Source of the DNA: Ramlibacter albus
GTDB taxonomy: Bacteria; Pseudomonadota; Gammaproteobacteria; Burkholderiales; Burkholderiaceae_C
Direction: 5' to 3'
Assembly (NCBI RefSeq): GCF_014297445.1
Contig: NZ_JACORU010000003.1
Location: 310,001-374,000, forward strand
DNA: 64,000 bases
Numbering within the stretch: position 1 is the first letter of the stretch; each line of letters opens with the position of its first letter. Of this stretch, positions 1 to 7,999 are shown one piece after another. A program made the position numbers and the translations under genes. Below the pieces are notes generated by a model. It worked only from the letters and a program-made list of their open reading frames with translations. It did no database searches and was not told the origin of the DNA.

Positions 1-395
1 GACGAAACCAGCGCCTGCTTCAGCTCCAGCGCCTGCACGGCTTGCCGGATGATCACGTTCACCTGCATCACCACGCGCTCGCGCAGCCGCTGCGGGTCGT
101 CGGAAACATAGGTCTTGCCGTCGGGCTTGACCGAGAAGTCCATCATCGCAGCGATGCGCTGCGGCTGGCCGACGCGGTACGTCACCTCGCCCTGCACCGT
201 CACGCCCTGGAAGTCCGCGGTCGGCAGTTCCAGCATGAAGCCGGCGTCCTGGCTGGCAACGGGCACCGCCACCATCGTGCTGGTCGGCGAGAAGTAGTGG
301 AAGGCCACGCCCGCGCCTTCGCGGACGATGCGCCCGCGGCGGAACTGCATCAGGTGCACGGTGGGCTGGCTCTTGATGAAACGGATGCCGAACAT
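1..395 (-). CDS. SPFH/band 7 domain protein (partial, 3' end outside window)
   Basis: About 131 residues of the N-terminal part are visible; the C-terminus lies before position 1. The protein begins MFGIRFIKSQPTVHL and has the alternating beta-strand pattern of an SPFH/band 7 domain (VTVQGEVTYRV around residue 68, later RERVVMQVNVIIRQAVQAL). SPFH proteins oligomerise on membranes as scaffolds; there is no obvious N-terminal membrane helix here, so it may be a soluble or peripheral variant. The ATG at 395 is preceded by an AAGGAG ribosome site. It is transcribed divergently from a Nudix-like regulator, and palindromes lie between the two starts, so the neighbour probably regulates it. The exact role is unknown. 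Confidence 0.75.
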   Translation of the reverse strand, partial: MFGIRFIKSQPTVHLMQFRRGRIVREGAGVAFHYFSPTSTMVAVPVASQDAGFMLELPTADFQGVTVQGEVTYRVGQPQRIAAMMDFSVKPDGKTYVSDDPQRLRERVVMQVNVIIRQAVQALELKQALVS

Positions 396-416
396 GGCGC
401 TCTCCTTGCGTTTGGA

Positions 417-456
417 GAGTTGTACTGAGCAACTCTCTTGAGTTGTATAGTACAAC
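417..456. promoter_or_regulatory. Palindromic operator candidate between SPFH and Nudix-regulator genes
   Basis: Two inverted repeats sit in the 82-base divergent gap. GAGTTG (417-422) pairs with CAACTC (430-435), and GTTGTA (442-447) pairs with TACAAC (451-456) around a TAG centre. GTTGTACT (419-426) and AGTACAAC (449-456) also form a wider inverted pair. A TATAGT hexamer (446-451) that could be a -10 element for the rightward gene lies inside the second palindrome, so a bound protein could block it. The likely binder is the adjacent NrtR-like protein; that assignment is inference from position. Confidence 0.5.
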
Positions 457-477
457 CCGAATCGAGGAAGTCAAGCG

Positions 478-1221
478 ATGGCCGTGCGCAAAAGTGCCGC
501 AAACCCCGGGAATTCCGCCGGAGTGACCGAGCGTCCGCTGGTCACCGTGGACGTGGCCATCTTCACCGTGCGCGATGACAGCCTGCAGGTGCTGCTGGTG
601 CACCGCCCCTCCGTCGCCGGCGAGCCTTACCCCGGCCGCCCCGCGCTGCCCGGCGGCTTCGTCGACATCCGCCGCGACACCACGCTGCACGACTGCGCGC
701 TGCGCAAGTTGAAGGAAAAGACCGGGCTCGCCGCGCCCTACCTCGAGCAGCTGGGGAGCTGGGGCGGCGCCAAGCGTGACCCGCGCGGCTGGTCGGCCAC
801 GCACGCCTGGTTCGCGCTCGTGCCGCCGCCGGCCGACGACGAAGTGGACCCCGCGCCCGCCGAAGCCGAGTGGGTCGATGCCGAAGCCGCGCTCTCGCGC
901 CGGCTGGCGTTCGACCACAACGAGATCCTCGCGGCCGCGCTCGCGCGCCTGCGCGCGAAGGTCGAGTACACGTCGCTGCCTGCGTTCCTGCTGGCGGAGC
1001 CTTTCACGTTGCCGCAGTTGCAGCGCATCTACGAAGTGGTGCTCGGCCGCGAGCTGGACAAGAGCGCATTCCGCAAGCGCATGCTCGATGCGGACTTCCT
1101 GCGCGAGACGGGTGCGGTCAGCGGTGCATCGGGGCGGGCGGCGCAGGGCTACCGCATCGCCGATCGCAGTGCGCCGGTGTACTTCCCCCGGCCCTTCAAG
1201 TCGGGCGAGCAGCTGGCCTAA
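478..1221 (+). CDS. NrtR-like Nudix-related transcriptional regulator
   Basis: 247 residues. Residues about 20-130 form a Nudix-type fold with PALPGGFVDI at the start of the box, and the C-terminal 90 residues look like the winged-helix domain of the NrtR family (LPQLQRIYEVVLGRELDKSAF then YFPRPF at the end). The Nudix box is degenerate: where an active enzyme has R-E-U-x-E-E-x-G-U, this protein has R76-K77-L78-K79-E80-K81-T82-G83-L84, so two metal-binding glutamates are lysines. That fits a ligand-sensing repressor that has lost hydrolysis. NrtR proteins usually control NAD metabolism genes; none is adjacent here, and the divergent SPFH gene is the obvious local target. Family assignment is fairly sure; ligand and regulon are not. 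Confidence 0.8.
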   Translation: MAVRKSAANPGNSAGVTERPLVTVDVAIFTVRDDSLQVLLVHRPSVAGEPYPGRPALPGGFVDIRRDTTLHDCALRKLKEKTGLAAPYLEQLGSWGGAKRDPRGWSATHAWFALVPPPADDEVDPAPAEAEWVDAEAALSRRLAFDHNEILAAALARLRAKVEYTSLPAFLLAEPFTLPQLQRIYEVVLGRELDKSAFRKRMLDADFLRETGAVSGASGRAAQGYRIADRSAPVYFPRPFKSGEQLA

Positions 1222-1228
1222 GGACGCG

Positions 1229-2263
1229 ATGCCGCGCACGCCCCCGCATCGCCCCGCCAGCGTCACGCCGATGGCGTTCGCGCGCGCGATCGCGGACGCG
1301 TATCGCCGCCATGGGCGTGACCCGGCAGGCGCGCTCAAGCTCGCGCAGGTGACGCCCTCGCAGCTCGCCAAGCCGGATGCGCGCATCACCGCGCACCAGC
1401 TCGAAGTGCTCACGGCCGCCGCGATGCAGGAGCTGGACGACGAAGGCCTCGCCGCTTTCGAACGCAGGCTTCCGTGGGGCAGCTACGGCATGCTCGCGCG
1501 CGCCTCGCTCACCGCGCCGACGCTGGGCGTGGCGCTCAAGCGCTGGTGCCGCCACCACGGCCTGCTCACGGACAACCTGCGCATCGCCCTCGTGCAGTCC
1601 GGCGCCACCGCGTCCATGGCCATCGAAGAACACTGGGCCATCGAAGGCGATCTGCGCGAGCTGAACCTCGCCTTCCTGCTGCGCAACCTGCACGGGCTCG
1701 CGTGCTGGTACGTCGACTCGCGCATCCCGCTGCTGGAAACGCAACTGCCCTTCAGCGCGCCCTCGCACGCGGACGCCTACCGCTTCATGTTTCCCGGCCC
1801 GATCCGCTTCGATGCGCCGCGCGCGGAAATCCGCTTCGACGCGCGCTACCTCGCGCTGCCGCTGCGGCGCGACGAAAAGGCTCTGGCCGCAATGCTGCAG
1901 CGCGCGCTGCCCGTCACGGTGCTGCAGTACCGCCGCGACCGCCTGCTCGTGCGCCAGGTGCGGCAGGCGCTGGCCTCGCATCCCGAGGCCGCGCACAACG
2001 CCACGGCCCTGGCGGAGCTGCTCAACATCTCCGCGCGCACACTTCACCGCCAGCTCAAGGACGAAGGCGCCACGCTGCAGCAACTGAAGGACGAGGTCCG
2101 CTGCGAACGCGCGAAGGACCTCCTGTGGCGCACCCAGAAGCCGCTCAAGCAGGTCGCCGCCGCCGTCGGCTTCCGCAACGAAAAGAGTTTCAGCCGCGCG
2201 TTCCGGTTGTGGACCGGCACGTCCCCTGCACAATTCCGCGAAACCAAGGAGAGCACACCATGA
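1229..2263 (+). CDS. AraC family transcriptional regulator with arabinose-binding-like N-domain
   Basis: 344 residues from the ATG at 1229, chosen because AAGGA lies just upstream and it follows the previous stop by 7 bases; an in-frame ATG at 1271 is an alternative. The N-terminal two thirds match the OruR/ArgR-like AraC subgroup ([20 protein letters not shown], later [22 protein letters not shown]). The C-terminus holds the double helix-turn-helix: [21 protein letters not shown], then [20 protein letters not shown] and GTSPAQFR. The stop overlaps the mscL start (ATGA), so the two are translationally coupled. Ligand and target are not evident. Confidence 0.88.
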   Translation: MPRTPPHRPASVTPMAFARAIADAYRRHGRDPAGALKLAQVTPSQLAKPDARITAHQLEVLTAAAMQELDDEGLAAFERRLPWGSYGMLARASLTAPTLGVALKRWCRHHGLLTDNLRIALVQSGATASMAIEEHWAIEGDLRELNLAFLLRNLHGLACWYVDSRIPLLETQLPFSAPSHADAYRFMFPGPIRFDAPRAEIRFDARYLALPLRRDEKALAAMLQRALPVTVLQYRRDRLLVRQVRQALASHPEAAHNATALAELLNISARTLHRQLKDEGATLQQLKDEVRCERAKDLLWRTQKPLKQVAAAVGFRNEKSFSRAFRLWTGTSPAQFRETKESTP

Positions 2264-2685
2264 GCTTCATGAGCGAATTCAAGGAGTTTGCCGTCAAGGG
2301 CAACGTCGTCGACCTCGCGGTCGGCGTGATCATCGGCGCCGCGTTCGGCAAGATCGTGGACTCGGTCGTCAACGACCTGGTCATGCCGGTGGTGGGCCGC
2401 ATCTTCGGCGGGCTCGATTTTTCCAACCACTACATCGCGCTCGCCGGCCAGCCCGCCGGGTTGCCGCTTGCGGAAGCGAAGAAGCTGGGCGCGGTGCTGG
2501 CCTATGGCAATTTCCTCACGGTCGCGCTGAACTTCGTGATCCTCGCGTTCATCATCTTCCTCATGGTCCGTGCCATCAACCGGCTGCGCCGTGAAGACGA
2601 CGCGAAACCCGCCCCCGCACCTGCCGCGCCGCCGGAGGACATCGTGCTGCTGCGCGAGATCCGCGATTCGCTGAAAAAGGGATGA
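2260..2685 (+). CDS. mscL: Large-conductance mechanosensitive channel MscL
   Basis: 141 residues, the normal MscL length. It opens with [20 protein letters not shown], the family's amphipathic N-helix, followed by TM1 ([20 protein letters not shown]), the periplasmic loop, TM2 ([20 protein letters not shown]) and a charged cytoplasmic helix ending EIRDSLKKG. The protein forms a homopentameric pore in the inner membrane that releases solutes on osmotic downshock. The start overlaps the AraC regulator stop by four bases with AAGGAG upstream. An mscL cotranscribed with an AraC regulator is not the usual context. Confidence 0.95.
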   Translation: MSFMSEFKEFAVKGNVVDLAVGVIIGAAFGKIVDSVVNDLVMPVVGRIFGGLDFSNHYIALAGQPAGLPLAEAKKLGAVLAYGNFLTVALNFVILAFIIFLMVRAINRLRREDDAKPAPAPAAPPEDIVLLREIRDSLKKG

Positions 2686-2715
2686 GCGCCGCACAATCGA
2701 GGTAGAACCCGAAGC

Positions 2716-2991
2716 ATGGAAGTCACCGACAACCCCCAGCGCCAGCAGTTCGAATTGCGCCTCGACGGCCAGGTCGCCGCCATCGCGCAATACAGGCTGC
2801 AGGGCGACACGATCTACTTCACCCACACCGAAGTGCAGCCCGGCCACGAGGGCCAGGGCCTCGGCTCGAAGATCGCGAAGGGCGCGCTCGACAACGTGAA
2901 AGGCCGCAACCTGCAGGTCGTCGCCCAGTGCGAGTTCATCGCCGGGTATATCGCCAAGCACCCGGAGTACGGCGCGTTGCTGGTCAAGTAG
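2716..2991 (+). CDS. Small GNAT-like N-acetyltransferase (YjdJ type)
   Basis: 91 residues. The acetyl-CoA loop reads HEGQGLGSKIAKGAL (Q-x-x-G-x-G/A type), and the end CEFIAGYIAKHPEY is typical of the very short YjdJ/GtnA-like GNAT group. The family is thought to acetylate amines or small proteins; no substrate is known from context. It stands alone 30 bases after mscL on the same strand. Confidence 0.85.
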   Translation: MEVTDNPQRQQFELRLDGQVAAIAQYRLQGDTIYFTHTEVQPGHEGQGLGSKIAKGALDNVKGRNLQVVAQCEFIAGYIAKHPEYGALLVK

Positions 2992-3192
2992 CCACTACGG
3001 CAGCCGCGCATTCTGCTTCGCGCTCGAGCGTGAAGTTGCGTGCTTCTTCAGCCTGCAACAGGAGCACGCGCGCATGCATCCCGCCCTGGTCGACCTCGCA
3101 CCGTTCGTGACCTATTCACGAAAGAGGCATTCCTGGCGGCACGCGATCCGGCGCGTCTTGTGGGATCGGCCCCCTAGCCCCACATTCCCGCC

Positions 3193-3456
3193 ATGCTCAA
3201 ACGCCTCTCGCTTCTCTGGTCCCTCGTGCGCGGCGACGCGCGCAAGCTCTGGGTGGCGTTGCGCCACCCGGCGGCGCCCGCGTGGCTGAAACTCGGCACG
3301 GCCCTGCTCGTGCTGTACGCGATCTCGCCCGTGGACTTCATCCCGGACGTGATCCCGTTCTTCGGCTTCGCCGACGACGCGGTACTGCTGCCGCTGGCCA
3401 TCCGCTGGATGCTCAAGCGGCTGCCGGCGGAAGTGACCGCCACGATCCAGGACTGA
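3193..3456 (+). CDS. DUF1232 (YkvA-like) membrane protein
   Basis: 87 residues. The hallmark is YAISPVDFIPDVIPFFGFADD at about residues 39-59, followed by VLLPLAIRWM; DUF1232 proteins carry this S-P-x-D-x-I-P-D core between two hydrophobic helices. The function of the family is unknown; membrane association is likely. No clear ribosome site precedes the ATG. It lies 25 bases before the start of the next acetyltransferase. Confidence 0.85.
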   Translation: MLKRLSLLWSLVRGDARKLWVALRHPAAPAWLKLGTALLVLYAISPVDFIPDVIPFFGFADDAVLLPLAIRWMLKRLPAEVTATIQD

Positions 3457-3481
3457 GCCGCCGCGCGTGCATCATGCGGGG

Positions 3482-4330
3482 ATGCAGTCCCCCGCCCTGA
3501 CGCCCGCGGCCGAGATCGAGCCGGCCGCGCTCCACCGCGCATTCGCGCAAGCCTTTTCCGATTACCTCGCCGGCCCGTTCAACCTGCCTTTCGAAGGCTG
3601 GCCCGTTTTCCTCGGGCGCCAGTGCGTCGACCTGGCGCGCAGCCGCGTCGTGCTGCGCGAAGGCGAAGTCGCCGCATTCGCTTTCGTGGCCGTGCGCCAC
3701 GACACCAGCGCCTGGCGCCTCGCCACGATGGGCGCCTTGCCCGCCGCGCGTGGCACCGGCGCCGCGCAAGTGCTGCTCGACGACTTCATCGCGCGTGCGC
3801 GGGATGACGGTGCACGGTTCGTGGAACTCGAATGCTTCGCGCAGAACGGGCGCGCCCTGAAGCTCTATCGCAGCCGCGGGTTCGCAGCGATCCACGAGCT
3901 GCCCGGCTTCACGATGACGAGCCCCGCGATGATGGAGCGCCACGCGGCGGCGCCGGTGACCCTGGCCGAGGCCTTCGAGTGGCTCGATGAAGTCGCCCGC
4001 CGCCGCGGCGACCTGCCGCTGCAGGTCACGCCCGCGTCCCTGCGCGCCCAGCCCTTCGAGCTGCAGGCGTTGCGTCACGGCGCAGCGCAGTCGATCCAGG
4101 CCGTCGTCGCCCCGGGCAAGGTCACCGTCTTCAGCCTCGTCGATGACGGATCGCCCGGCCAGCGCGACGCGCAGGACGTGATCGCGACCGTGCTCGCCGA
4201 GCACCCGGGCTCCACGATCACCGTGCCGCAACTGCAGCGCGCGGACCTGGGCGGCGACGCCTTGCAAGCCCTCGGCTTCCAGCGCCTGCCGCTGCACCAG
4301 CTGATGATGCGCCGCGCCACGGCCGCGTAG
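3482..4330 (+). CDS. GNAT family N-acetyltransferase
   Basis: 282 residues from the ATG at 3482; a GTG at 3467 would add five residues. The N-terminal 140 residues hold a GNAT domain: LATMGALPAARGTGAAQVLL is the acetyl-CoA binding stretch and NGRALKLYRSRGF the usual C-terminal GNAT signature. The second half (about 150-282) is a degenerate second GNAT-like unit (VFSLVDDGSPGQRDAQDV), giving a tandem architecture. Substrate unknown. Confidence 0.8.
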   Translation: MQSPALTPAAEIEPAALHRAFAQAFSDYLAGPFNLPFEGWPVFLGRQCVDLARSRVVLREGEVAAFAFVAVRHDTSAWRLATMGALPAARGTGAAQVLLDDFIARARDDGARFVELECFAQNGRALKLYRSRGFAAIHELPGFTMTSPAMMERHAAAPVTLAEAFEWLDEVARRRGDLPLQVTPASLRAQPFELQALRHGAAQSIQAVVAPGKVTVFSLVDDGSPGQRDAQDVIATVLAEHPGSTITVPQLQRADLGGDALQALGFQRLPLHQLMMRRATAA

Positions 4331-4337
4331 CGCGCCC

Positions 4338-4356
4338 GGCCGGTGTGGCACCGGCC
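4338..4356. other. Perfect 8-bp hairpin after the acetyltransferase gene
   Basis: GGCCGGTG (4338-4345) and CACCGGCC (4349-4356) form a perfect stem with a three-base loop, eight bases after the stop codon. No T-tract follows on either strand, so it is not a canonical intrinsic terminator; it may act as a 3'-end stabiliser. Confidence 0.4.
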
Positions 4357-4409
4357 CAACGACAAATTTCCGCAGTTCACGGGGCTTTCGCGCCGTTGGG
4401 CGGCAGCCG

Positions 4410-4438
4410 TTGCCTCGCCCCGGGCCGCGCGCTATGGT
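4410..4438 (+). promoter_or_regulatory. Candidate sigma-70 promoter for the 4468 gene
   Basis: TTGCCT (4410-4415) and TATGGT (4433-4438) are separated by 17 bases, which would start a transcript near 4445, about 23 bases before the ATG. Both hexamers are imperfect; assigned by eye only. Confidence 0.35.
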
Positions 4439-4467
4439 GCACGGCAGAGCAAGAGGAGAGAGGCGCA

Positions 4468-4671
4468 ATGAAATCCGTCTTCCAGGAATGGCTCGCCGCG
4501 GAATTCGCCGTGGCGGAGGCCGAGCGCCGTTTCCGGCTGGAACTGCTGCAGTACGACTACGGCGAGCGGCGCATGCCGCCCGAGGTGGCGTCGCTGCTGC
4601 GCGCCCGAGTCGTGCGGCACGAGGCCCGCGCCTTCCTGGAGCGCGTGATCCCCGCCGTCAGCCTGGACTGA
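4468..4671 (+). CDS. Small hypothetical protein, 67 residues
   Basis: I do not recognise this protein. It is short, soluble and predicted all-helical, with charged heptad-like stretches (MKSVFQEWLAAEFAVAEAER, then RARVVRHEARAFLERVIPAV). A good AGAGGAGAG ribosome site precedes the ATG, and a plausible promoter lies upstream, so it is probably expressed. It precedes the next small membrane protein gene by 7 bases on the same strand, suggesting a two-gene unit. Confidence 0.65.
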   Translation: MKSVFQEWLAAEFAVAEAERRFRLELLQYDYGERRMPPEVASLLRARVVRHEARAFLERVIPAVSLD

Positions 4672-4678
4672 CCGCCGC

Positions 4679-5164
4679 ATGGGCAGCCCGCTGCTCAAGA
4701 TCCTCATTCGCGTGCCGCTGTGCGTCCTGGCCACGTGGCTGGCATGGCGCGCGCTCGGCACCATCGCCTTCGCTTTCTGCGCGCCGATCTTCGGCGTGGC
4801 GCTCGCGCGGCCTCTGATCGACCTGTTCTCCGAAGGCCACGGCCGCACGCGCGAATGGGCGCTGCGCGACGTGCAGGGCCGCTTCTACGAACACCACGGC
4901 AACCGCATCGACATCGCGGAGGACGACGAAGACGACCGCTGGCTGCTCGCCGCCGACGTGCGCAAGATCATCGCCGGGCTGCCACGCGACGAGGTGCTGC
5001 AAAAGCAGTACCCCGAGCGCGCCGCGGCGATCGGCGAGAAGCCGGTGTTCCGCATCCGCGCCGATGCGCTGCTCGAGTACCTGCGCAAGGCCACGGACCC
5101 GGCGTCGGTCCGCTTCAAGGTGTGGCTCGAACGCGAGGTTGTTTTCCCCTCGCGCAAGCGCTGA
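4679..5164 (+). CDS. Hypothetical membrane-anchored protein, 161 residues
   Basis: The N-terminus has hydrophobic stretches (ILIRVPLCVLATWLAWRALG and IAFAFCAPIFGVALARPL) that should make one or two membrane helices, followed by a soluble, charged domain of about 100 residues with an acidic run (IAEDDEDD) and the end FKVWLEREVVFPSRKR. The C-terminal portion vaguely recalls the end of phage BRO-like proteins, but I would not assign a family. Probably cotranscribed with the 67-residue gene just upstream; it converges on the serine hydrolase gene. Confidence 0.65.
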   Translation: MGSPLLKILIRVPLCVLATWLAWRALGTIAFAFCAPIFGVALARPLIDLFSEGHGRTREWALRDVQGRFYEHHGNRIDIAEDDEDDRWLLAADVRKIIAGLPRDEVLQKQYPERAAAIGEKPVFRIRADALLEYLRKATDPASVRFKVWLEREVVFPSRKR

Positions 5165-5170
5165 CCGCGC

Positions 5171-7129
5171 CTACCGCGCGTTGAAGACGTACTCGTGCTG
5201 CGAATCGCGCAGCACGAGGGGCGGCTTCGCGTCCCCCGCGCCCACCACGAACTCCAGCCCGAAGAGGCCGGGCGAGACGGTGATGAGCGACGTGGTGCCG
5301 TCGTCGTTGCGGCGCGTGGCGAGCGCGGCTTTCCACGCGTCCGTCTCCACCGTCACCTCGCCGCCTGAGCGCACGATGCGCAGCGGCCCGAGCCCGGGGT
5401 TCTCGTAGCGGTCCGCGAGCCGCGCCACGACGGCCGGCGAAGGCGGCAGCTCCAGCCGCTCGCGCAGCTTGCGCCGGCCCTCGTAGTAGCCGCGTGCGAA
5501 AGCCTCGAGCTGTGCGTCGGCTTGCGGCTCCCCACCGAACACCAGCTCCACCAGCTTTCGGATGAAGGGGCCGCGCAGCATGTGACCCGGGTCGCCGTTG
5601 GTGAGGATGGTGCCGCCGAGCCCGTACTGCGGGAGCCAGAACATCTGGCTGTGGAAGCCCGGCAGGTCGCCGCCATGGCTGATGACGTCGATGCCCCATT
5701 GCCTGCTGGTGAAGAGCGCCAGGCCGTAATGCGTGTCCTCGCCCACCAGCGCCTGCGGCTGCTCGCGCGCGAGCAGGTTGCGCTCCGACACGATGCGCGG
5801 GCCGCCGGGCGGCTGGCCCCGGCCCAGCTCCATCAGCACGTAGCGGCTCATGTCGTGCGCGCTGGTCCACACGCCGCCGGCTGGGCGCGCGGGAACGATG
5901 GTGTAGCTGATGGCGAGCGTCGCCGGCATCACCTTGCCGTCCGCGTCGGGCGAGTGCGGCTTCGCGTGGTTGCCCCGCAGCGCACGGCTGAAATCGAACG
6001 TCGTGTCGTCCATGCCGAGCGGCGCGAAGATGCGCTCGCGCATCGCCTCGTCGTAGGCCGCGCCCACTTCCTTGCCGGGCTTGAGCCTGGCCGCGGCCAC
6101 GTAACCCGCCGCGCCGACCATGAGGTTGCTGTACTGGAAGGCCTCGCCGAACTTCGTGGTGGGCACCATGCCGGAGAGCATGTCGAACACGCCGGCGGGC
6201 TGCATCTTCGTGCGGCCGAACAGCCATTCGAGGTCCTGCCGCGGCACGCCGGTGCAGGCGCACACGAGGTGCTTCACCTTCAGCTGCTGCGTGGTCGCCG
6301 CGTTGCCCAGCTTGAACGCGGGGTAGACCTCGGTCACGGGCTGGTCCCACGACATCAGCCCTGCGTCGACGGCCTGCGCGACGAGCAGCGACGTCATGGA
6401 CTTGGTGTTGGAGGCGGCGATGAAGAGGGTGTGCGCATCGACGGGATCCGGCAGCCCCAGCGCACGCACACCGACGCCGCCCTCGAACACGACTCGGTTG
6501 TTCTCGATGATGCTGAAACCCACGCCCGGGATGCCGATGCGCTTCGCGCCGTCGGCCACGAATTTCTTCAGCGTCTCGATCGCCGCAGCATCGAGCGGCT
6601 TGGGCGTACGGCCGGCGAGGTTCTCGCGCGTGTAGTCCTTCGCGCGCAGGCTGGCGAACACCAGGTTGATGCCGCCGCGGCGCTTCTCGAGCGTGGCGTC
6701 CGAGCCTTCGACGATGGCGGCCTGCCAGCCGCCCGACCAGCGCCGCACGACCGCGCGGACGTCGGCCTTCTCGTTGGGCGAGGTTTCGTAGAAGTGCACG
6801 CGGCGCTCCCGCCAGCCGTCGGCGTCGGCCTCCGGCCGCACCTGGTTCACCGGCCGCTTCGCGCCCTCCGGCCGGTAGGCGGCCCAGGCGGCAGCGAGTG
6901 CTTCCTCCGCGTTCGCGGCGCGTGTGTCCACGATGGCGATGAAGGCATCGCCCTCCGGCGCCGTCAGCAGCGTGAGCGGGCCGCGTTTCTCGAGCTTGAA
7001 GCCGTCGGGCACGGTGAACTTGTGGCCGTCGGCCGTGCTGTCCGCGCGAGACTGCGCGACGGCGGCGCAAGCTGCGACCGAGAGGCAGGCAGCCAGCAGC
7101 AGCCGGCGCGCCAAGGCGGTTAGCGACAT
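5171..7129 (-). CDS. Secreted serine hydrolase, beta-lactamase/class C-like esterase family
   Basis: 652 residues from the ATG at 7129, which has GGAGGG upstream and opens a signal peptide (MSLTALARRLLLAACLS, cleavage near AVA-QS). Residues about 180-530 carry the three class C motifs: S240-N-T-K243 (catalytic Ser and Lys), Y333-S-N335, and H485-G-G487. A 140-residue N-terminal domain of unknown type precedes the catalytic domain, and a DUF3471-like beta region follows it. Such proteins are periplasmic esterases or peptidases rather than true beta-lactamases. Monocistronic by position. Confidence 0.88.
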   Translation of the reverse strand: MSLTALARRLLLAACLSVAACAAVAQSRADSTADGHKFTVPDGFKLEKRGPLTLLTAPEGDAFIAIVDTRAANAEEALAAAWAAYRPEGAKRPVNQVRPEADADGWRERRVHFYETSPNEKADVRAVVRRWSGGWQAAIVEGSDATLEKRRGGINLVFASLRAKDYTRENLAGRTPKPLDAAAIETLKKFVADGAKRIGIPGVGFSIIENNRVVFEGGVGVRALGLPDPVDAHTLFIAASNTKSMTSLLVAQAVDAGLMSWDQPVTEVYPAFKLGNAATTQQLKVKHLVCACTGVPRQDLEWLFGRTKMQPAGVFDMLSGMVPTTKFGEAFQYSNLMVGAAGYVAAARLKPGKEVGAAYDEAMRERIFAPLGMDDTTFDFSRALRGNHAKPHSPDADGKVMPATLAISYTIVPARPAGGVWTSAHDMSRYVLMELGRGQPPGGPRIVSERNLLAREQPQALVGEDTHYGLALFTSRQWGIDVISHGGDLPGFHSQMFWLPQYGLGGTILTNGDPGHMLRGPFIRKLVELVFGGEPQADAQLEAFARGYYEGRRKLRERLELPPSPAVVARLADRYENPGLGPLRIVRSGGEVTVETDAWKAALATRRNDDGTTSLITVSPGLFGLEFVVGAGDAKPPLVLRDSQHEYVFNAR

Positions 7130-7176
7130 GGGAACCCTCCTCGTCAGGCCGCAGGCTAGCAAAGAAGCAAAGAAAA

Positions 7177-7202
7177 AGGGCCCCCGTTTTCGCGGGGGCC
7201 CT
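7177..7202 (-). terminator. Intrinsic terminator of the TRAP/aroQ operon
   Basis: A 10-bp perfect stem, AGGGCCCCCG (7177-7186) with CGGGGGCCCT (7193-7202), closes a six-base loop. Read on the minus strand it is followed by a T-rich tract (complement of 7171-7176 and beyond), so it ends leftward transcripts coming from the 7345-12142 operon. Confidence 0.85.
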
Positions 7203-7344
7203 GAATAAGCGGCTTTTTCAAGAGCCGGCTTCCTCGTCGCCTAGGAGGGACGATTCATTCTCGAAGCGCCGACCTGACCACCACCTGACTTTCAAAAAAA
7301 TCCCCAGCGCGACGTACGCGCAAAGTTCACCCCTGTATTTCTTT

Positions 7345-7998
7345 TCACGCAGGATCGCCGGCGGCCATCGACAGCGAGAGCTGGTAGAGCCCGGCGACCG
7401 CATCGGCGCCCGCGACCTGCGCATCGGCAATCGCCGCGAGCGACGCGCTCTCCCAGCCGAGAACAATGAAGATCCAGTCGGCTGCGCTGTCCGCGTTGTT
7501 GCGGATGCGCTGCTCCTCGGTGGGCGCGATCGCGGGCGGCTGGTGCTTGAGCAAGTGCGCGCCGCCAATGGACGGATGCGCGACGAGTTCATCGATGAGC
7601 GCGCGCAGCTTCTCCCGCGTGGCCTGCTCTTCGCCCGCAGGCGGCGTGAACCGCAGCGTGAGCGCATGGCGCGCCACCGCGCCGCCACGGCTTTCCAGCA
7701 CGACACACTGGCTGCGAACCATGTTCGCGTGATGCGGCATGAGCTGGCGCGACCAGGGCGTCGGGTCGTTCAATCGGGCCAAGTACTCAGGTGAACTCAA
7801 CGCACCCGCATCCACCAATTCGTAGAGGATGAAGAAGCCGGGCCCCTGCGTGGCCGCCCAGCGCGATGCGCGGCGGAAACCCGGCAGCGCAAGGCGCTCG
7901 GGGAAATGCTCGTGCGAATGCCAGTGCTCGAACTCACGGCGCATCTCGGGCGCCATGTCCCACCACATGGCGAGCGCGGCTTGTCCCTGCAACGCCAC
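7345..7998 (-). CDS. Hypothetical protein with tandem dimeric alpha/beta barrel (EthD-like) halves
   Basis: 217 residues. The GTG at 7998 lies one base after the upstream stop; the ATG at 7968 is an alternative. The first half reads FEHWHSHEHFPERLALPGF, resembling EthD/NIPSNAP-like alpha/beta barrel proteins (W-x-x-H-x-x-E-H-x-P-x-x-x-x-x-P-G-F); the second half (from about 105) repeats the strand/helix pattern (ALTLRFTPPAGEEQATREKL). These folds often serve as small monooxygenases or isomerases on aromatic or cyclic compounds. As last gene of a dehydroquinate/shikimate-like operon it may act on a ring intermediate; this is inference. Confidence 0.6.
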   Translation of the reverse strand: MALQGQAALAMWWDMAPEMRREFEHWHSHEHFPERLALPGFRRASRWAATQGPGFFILYELVDAGALSSPEYLARLNDPTPWSRQLMPHHANMVRSQCVVLESRGGAVARHALTLRFTPPAGEEQATREKLRALIDELVAHPSIGGAHLLKHQPPAIAPTEEQRIRNNADSAADWIFIVLGWESASLAAIADAQVAGADAVAGLYQLSLSMAAGDPA

Positions 7999-7999
7999 G

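Noticed and set aside
478..1221. Active Nudix hydrolase
   Set aside because: Two glutamates of the catalytic box are lysines and a winged-helix domain follows, which fits a regulator.
4338..4356. Intrinsic terminator after the acetyltransferase gene
   Set aside because: The stem is perfect but no T-tract follows on either strand, so it is kept only as a hairpin.
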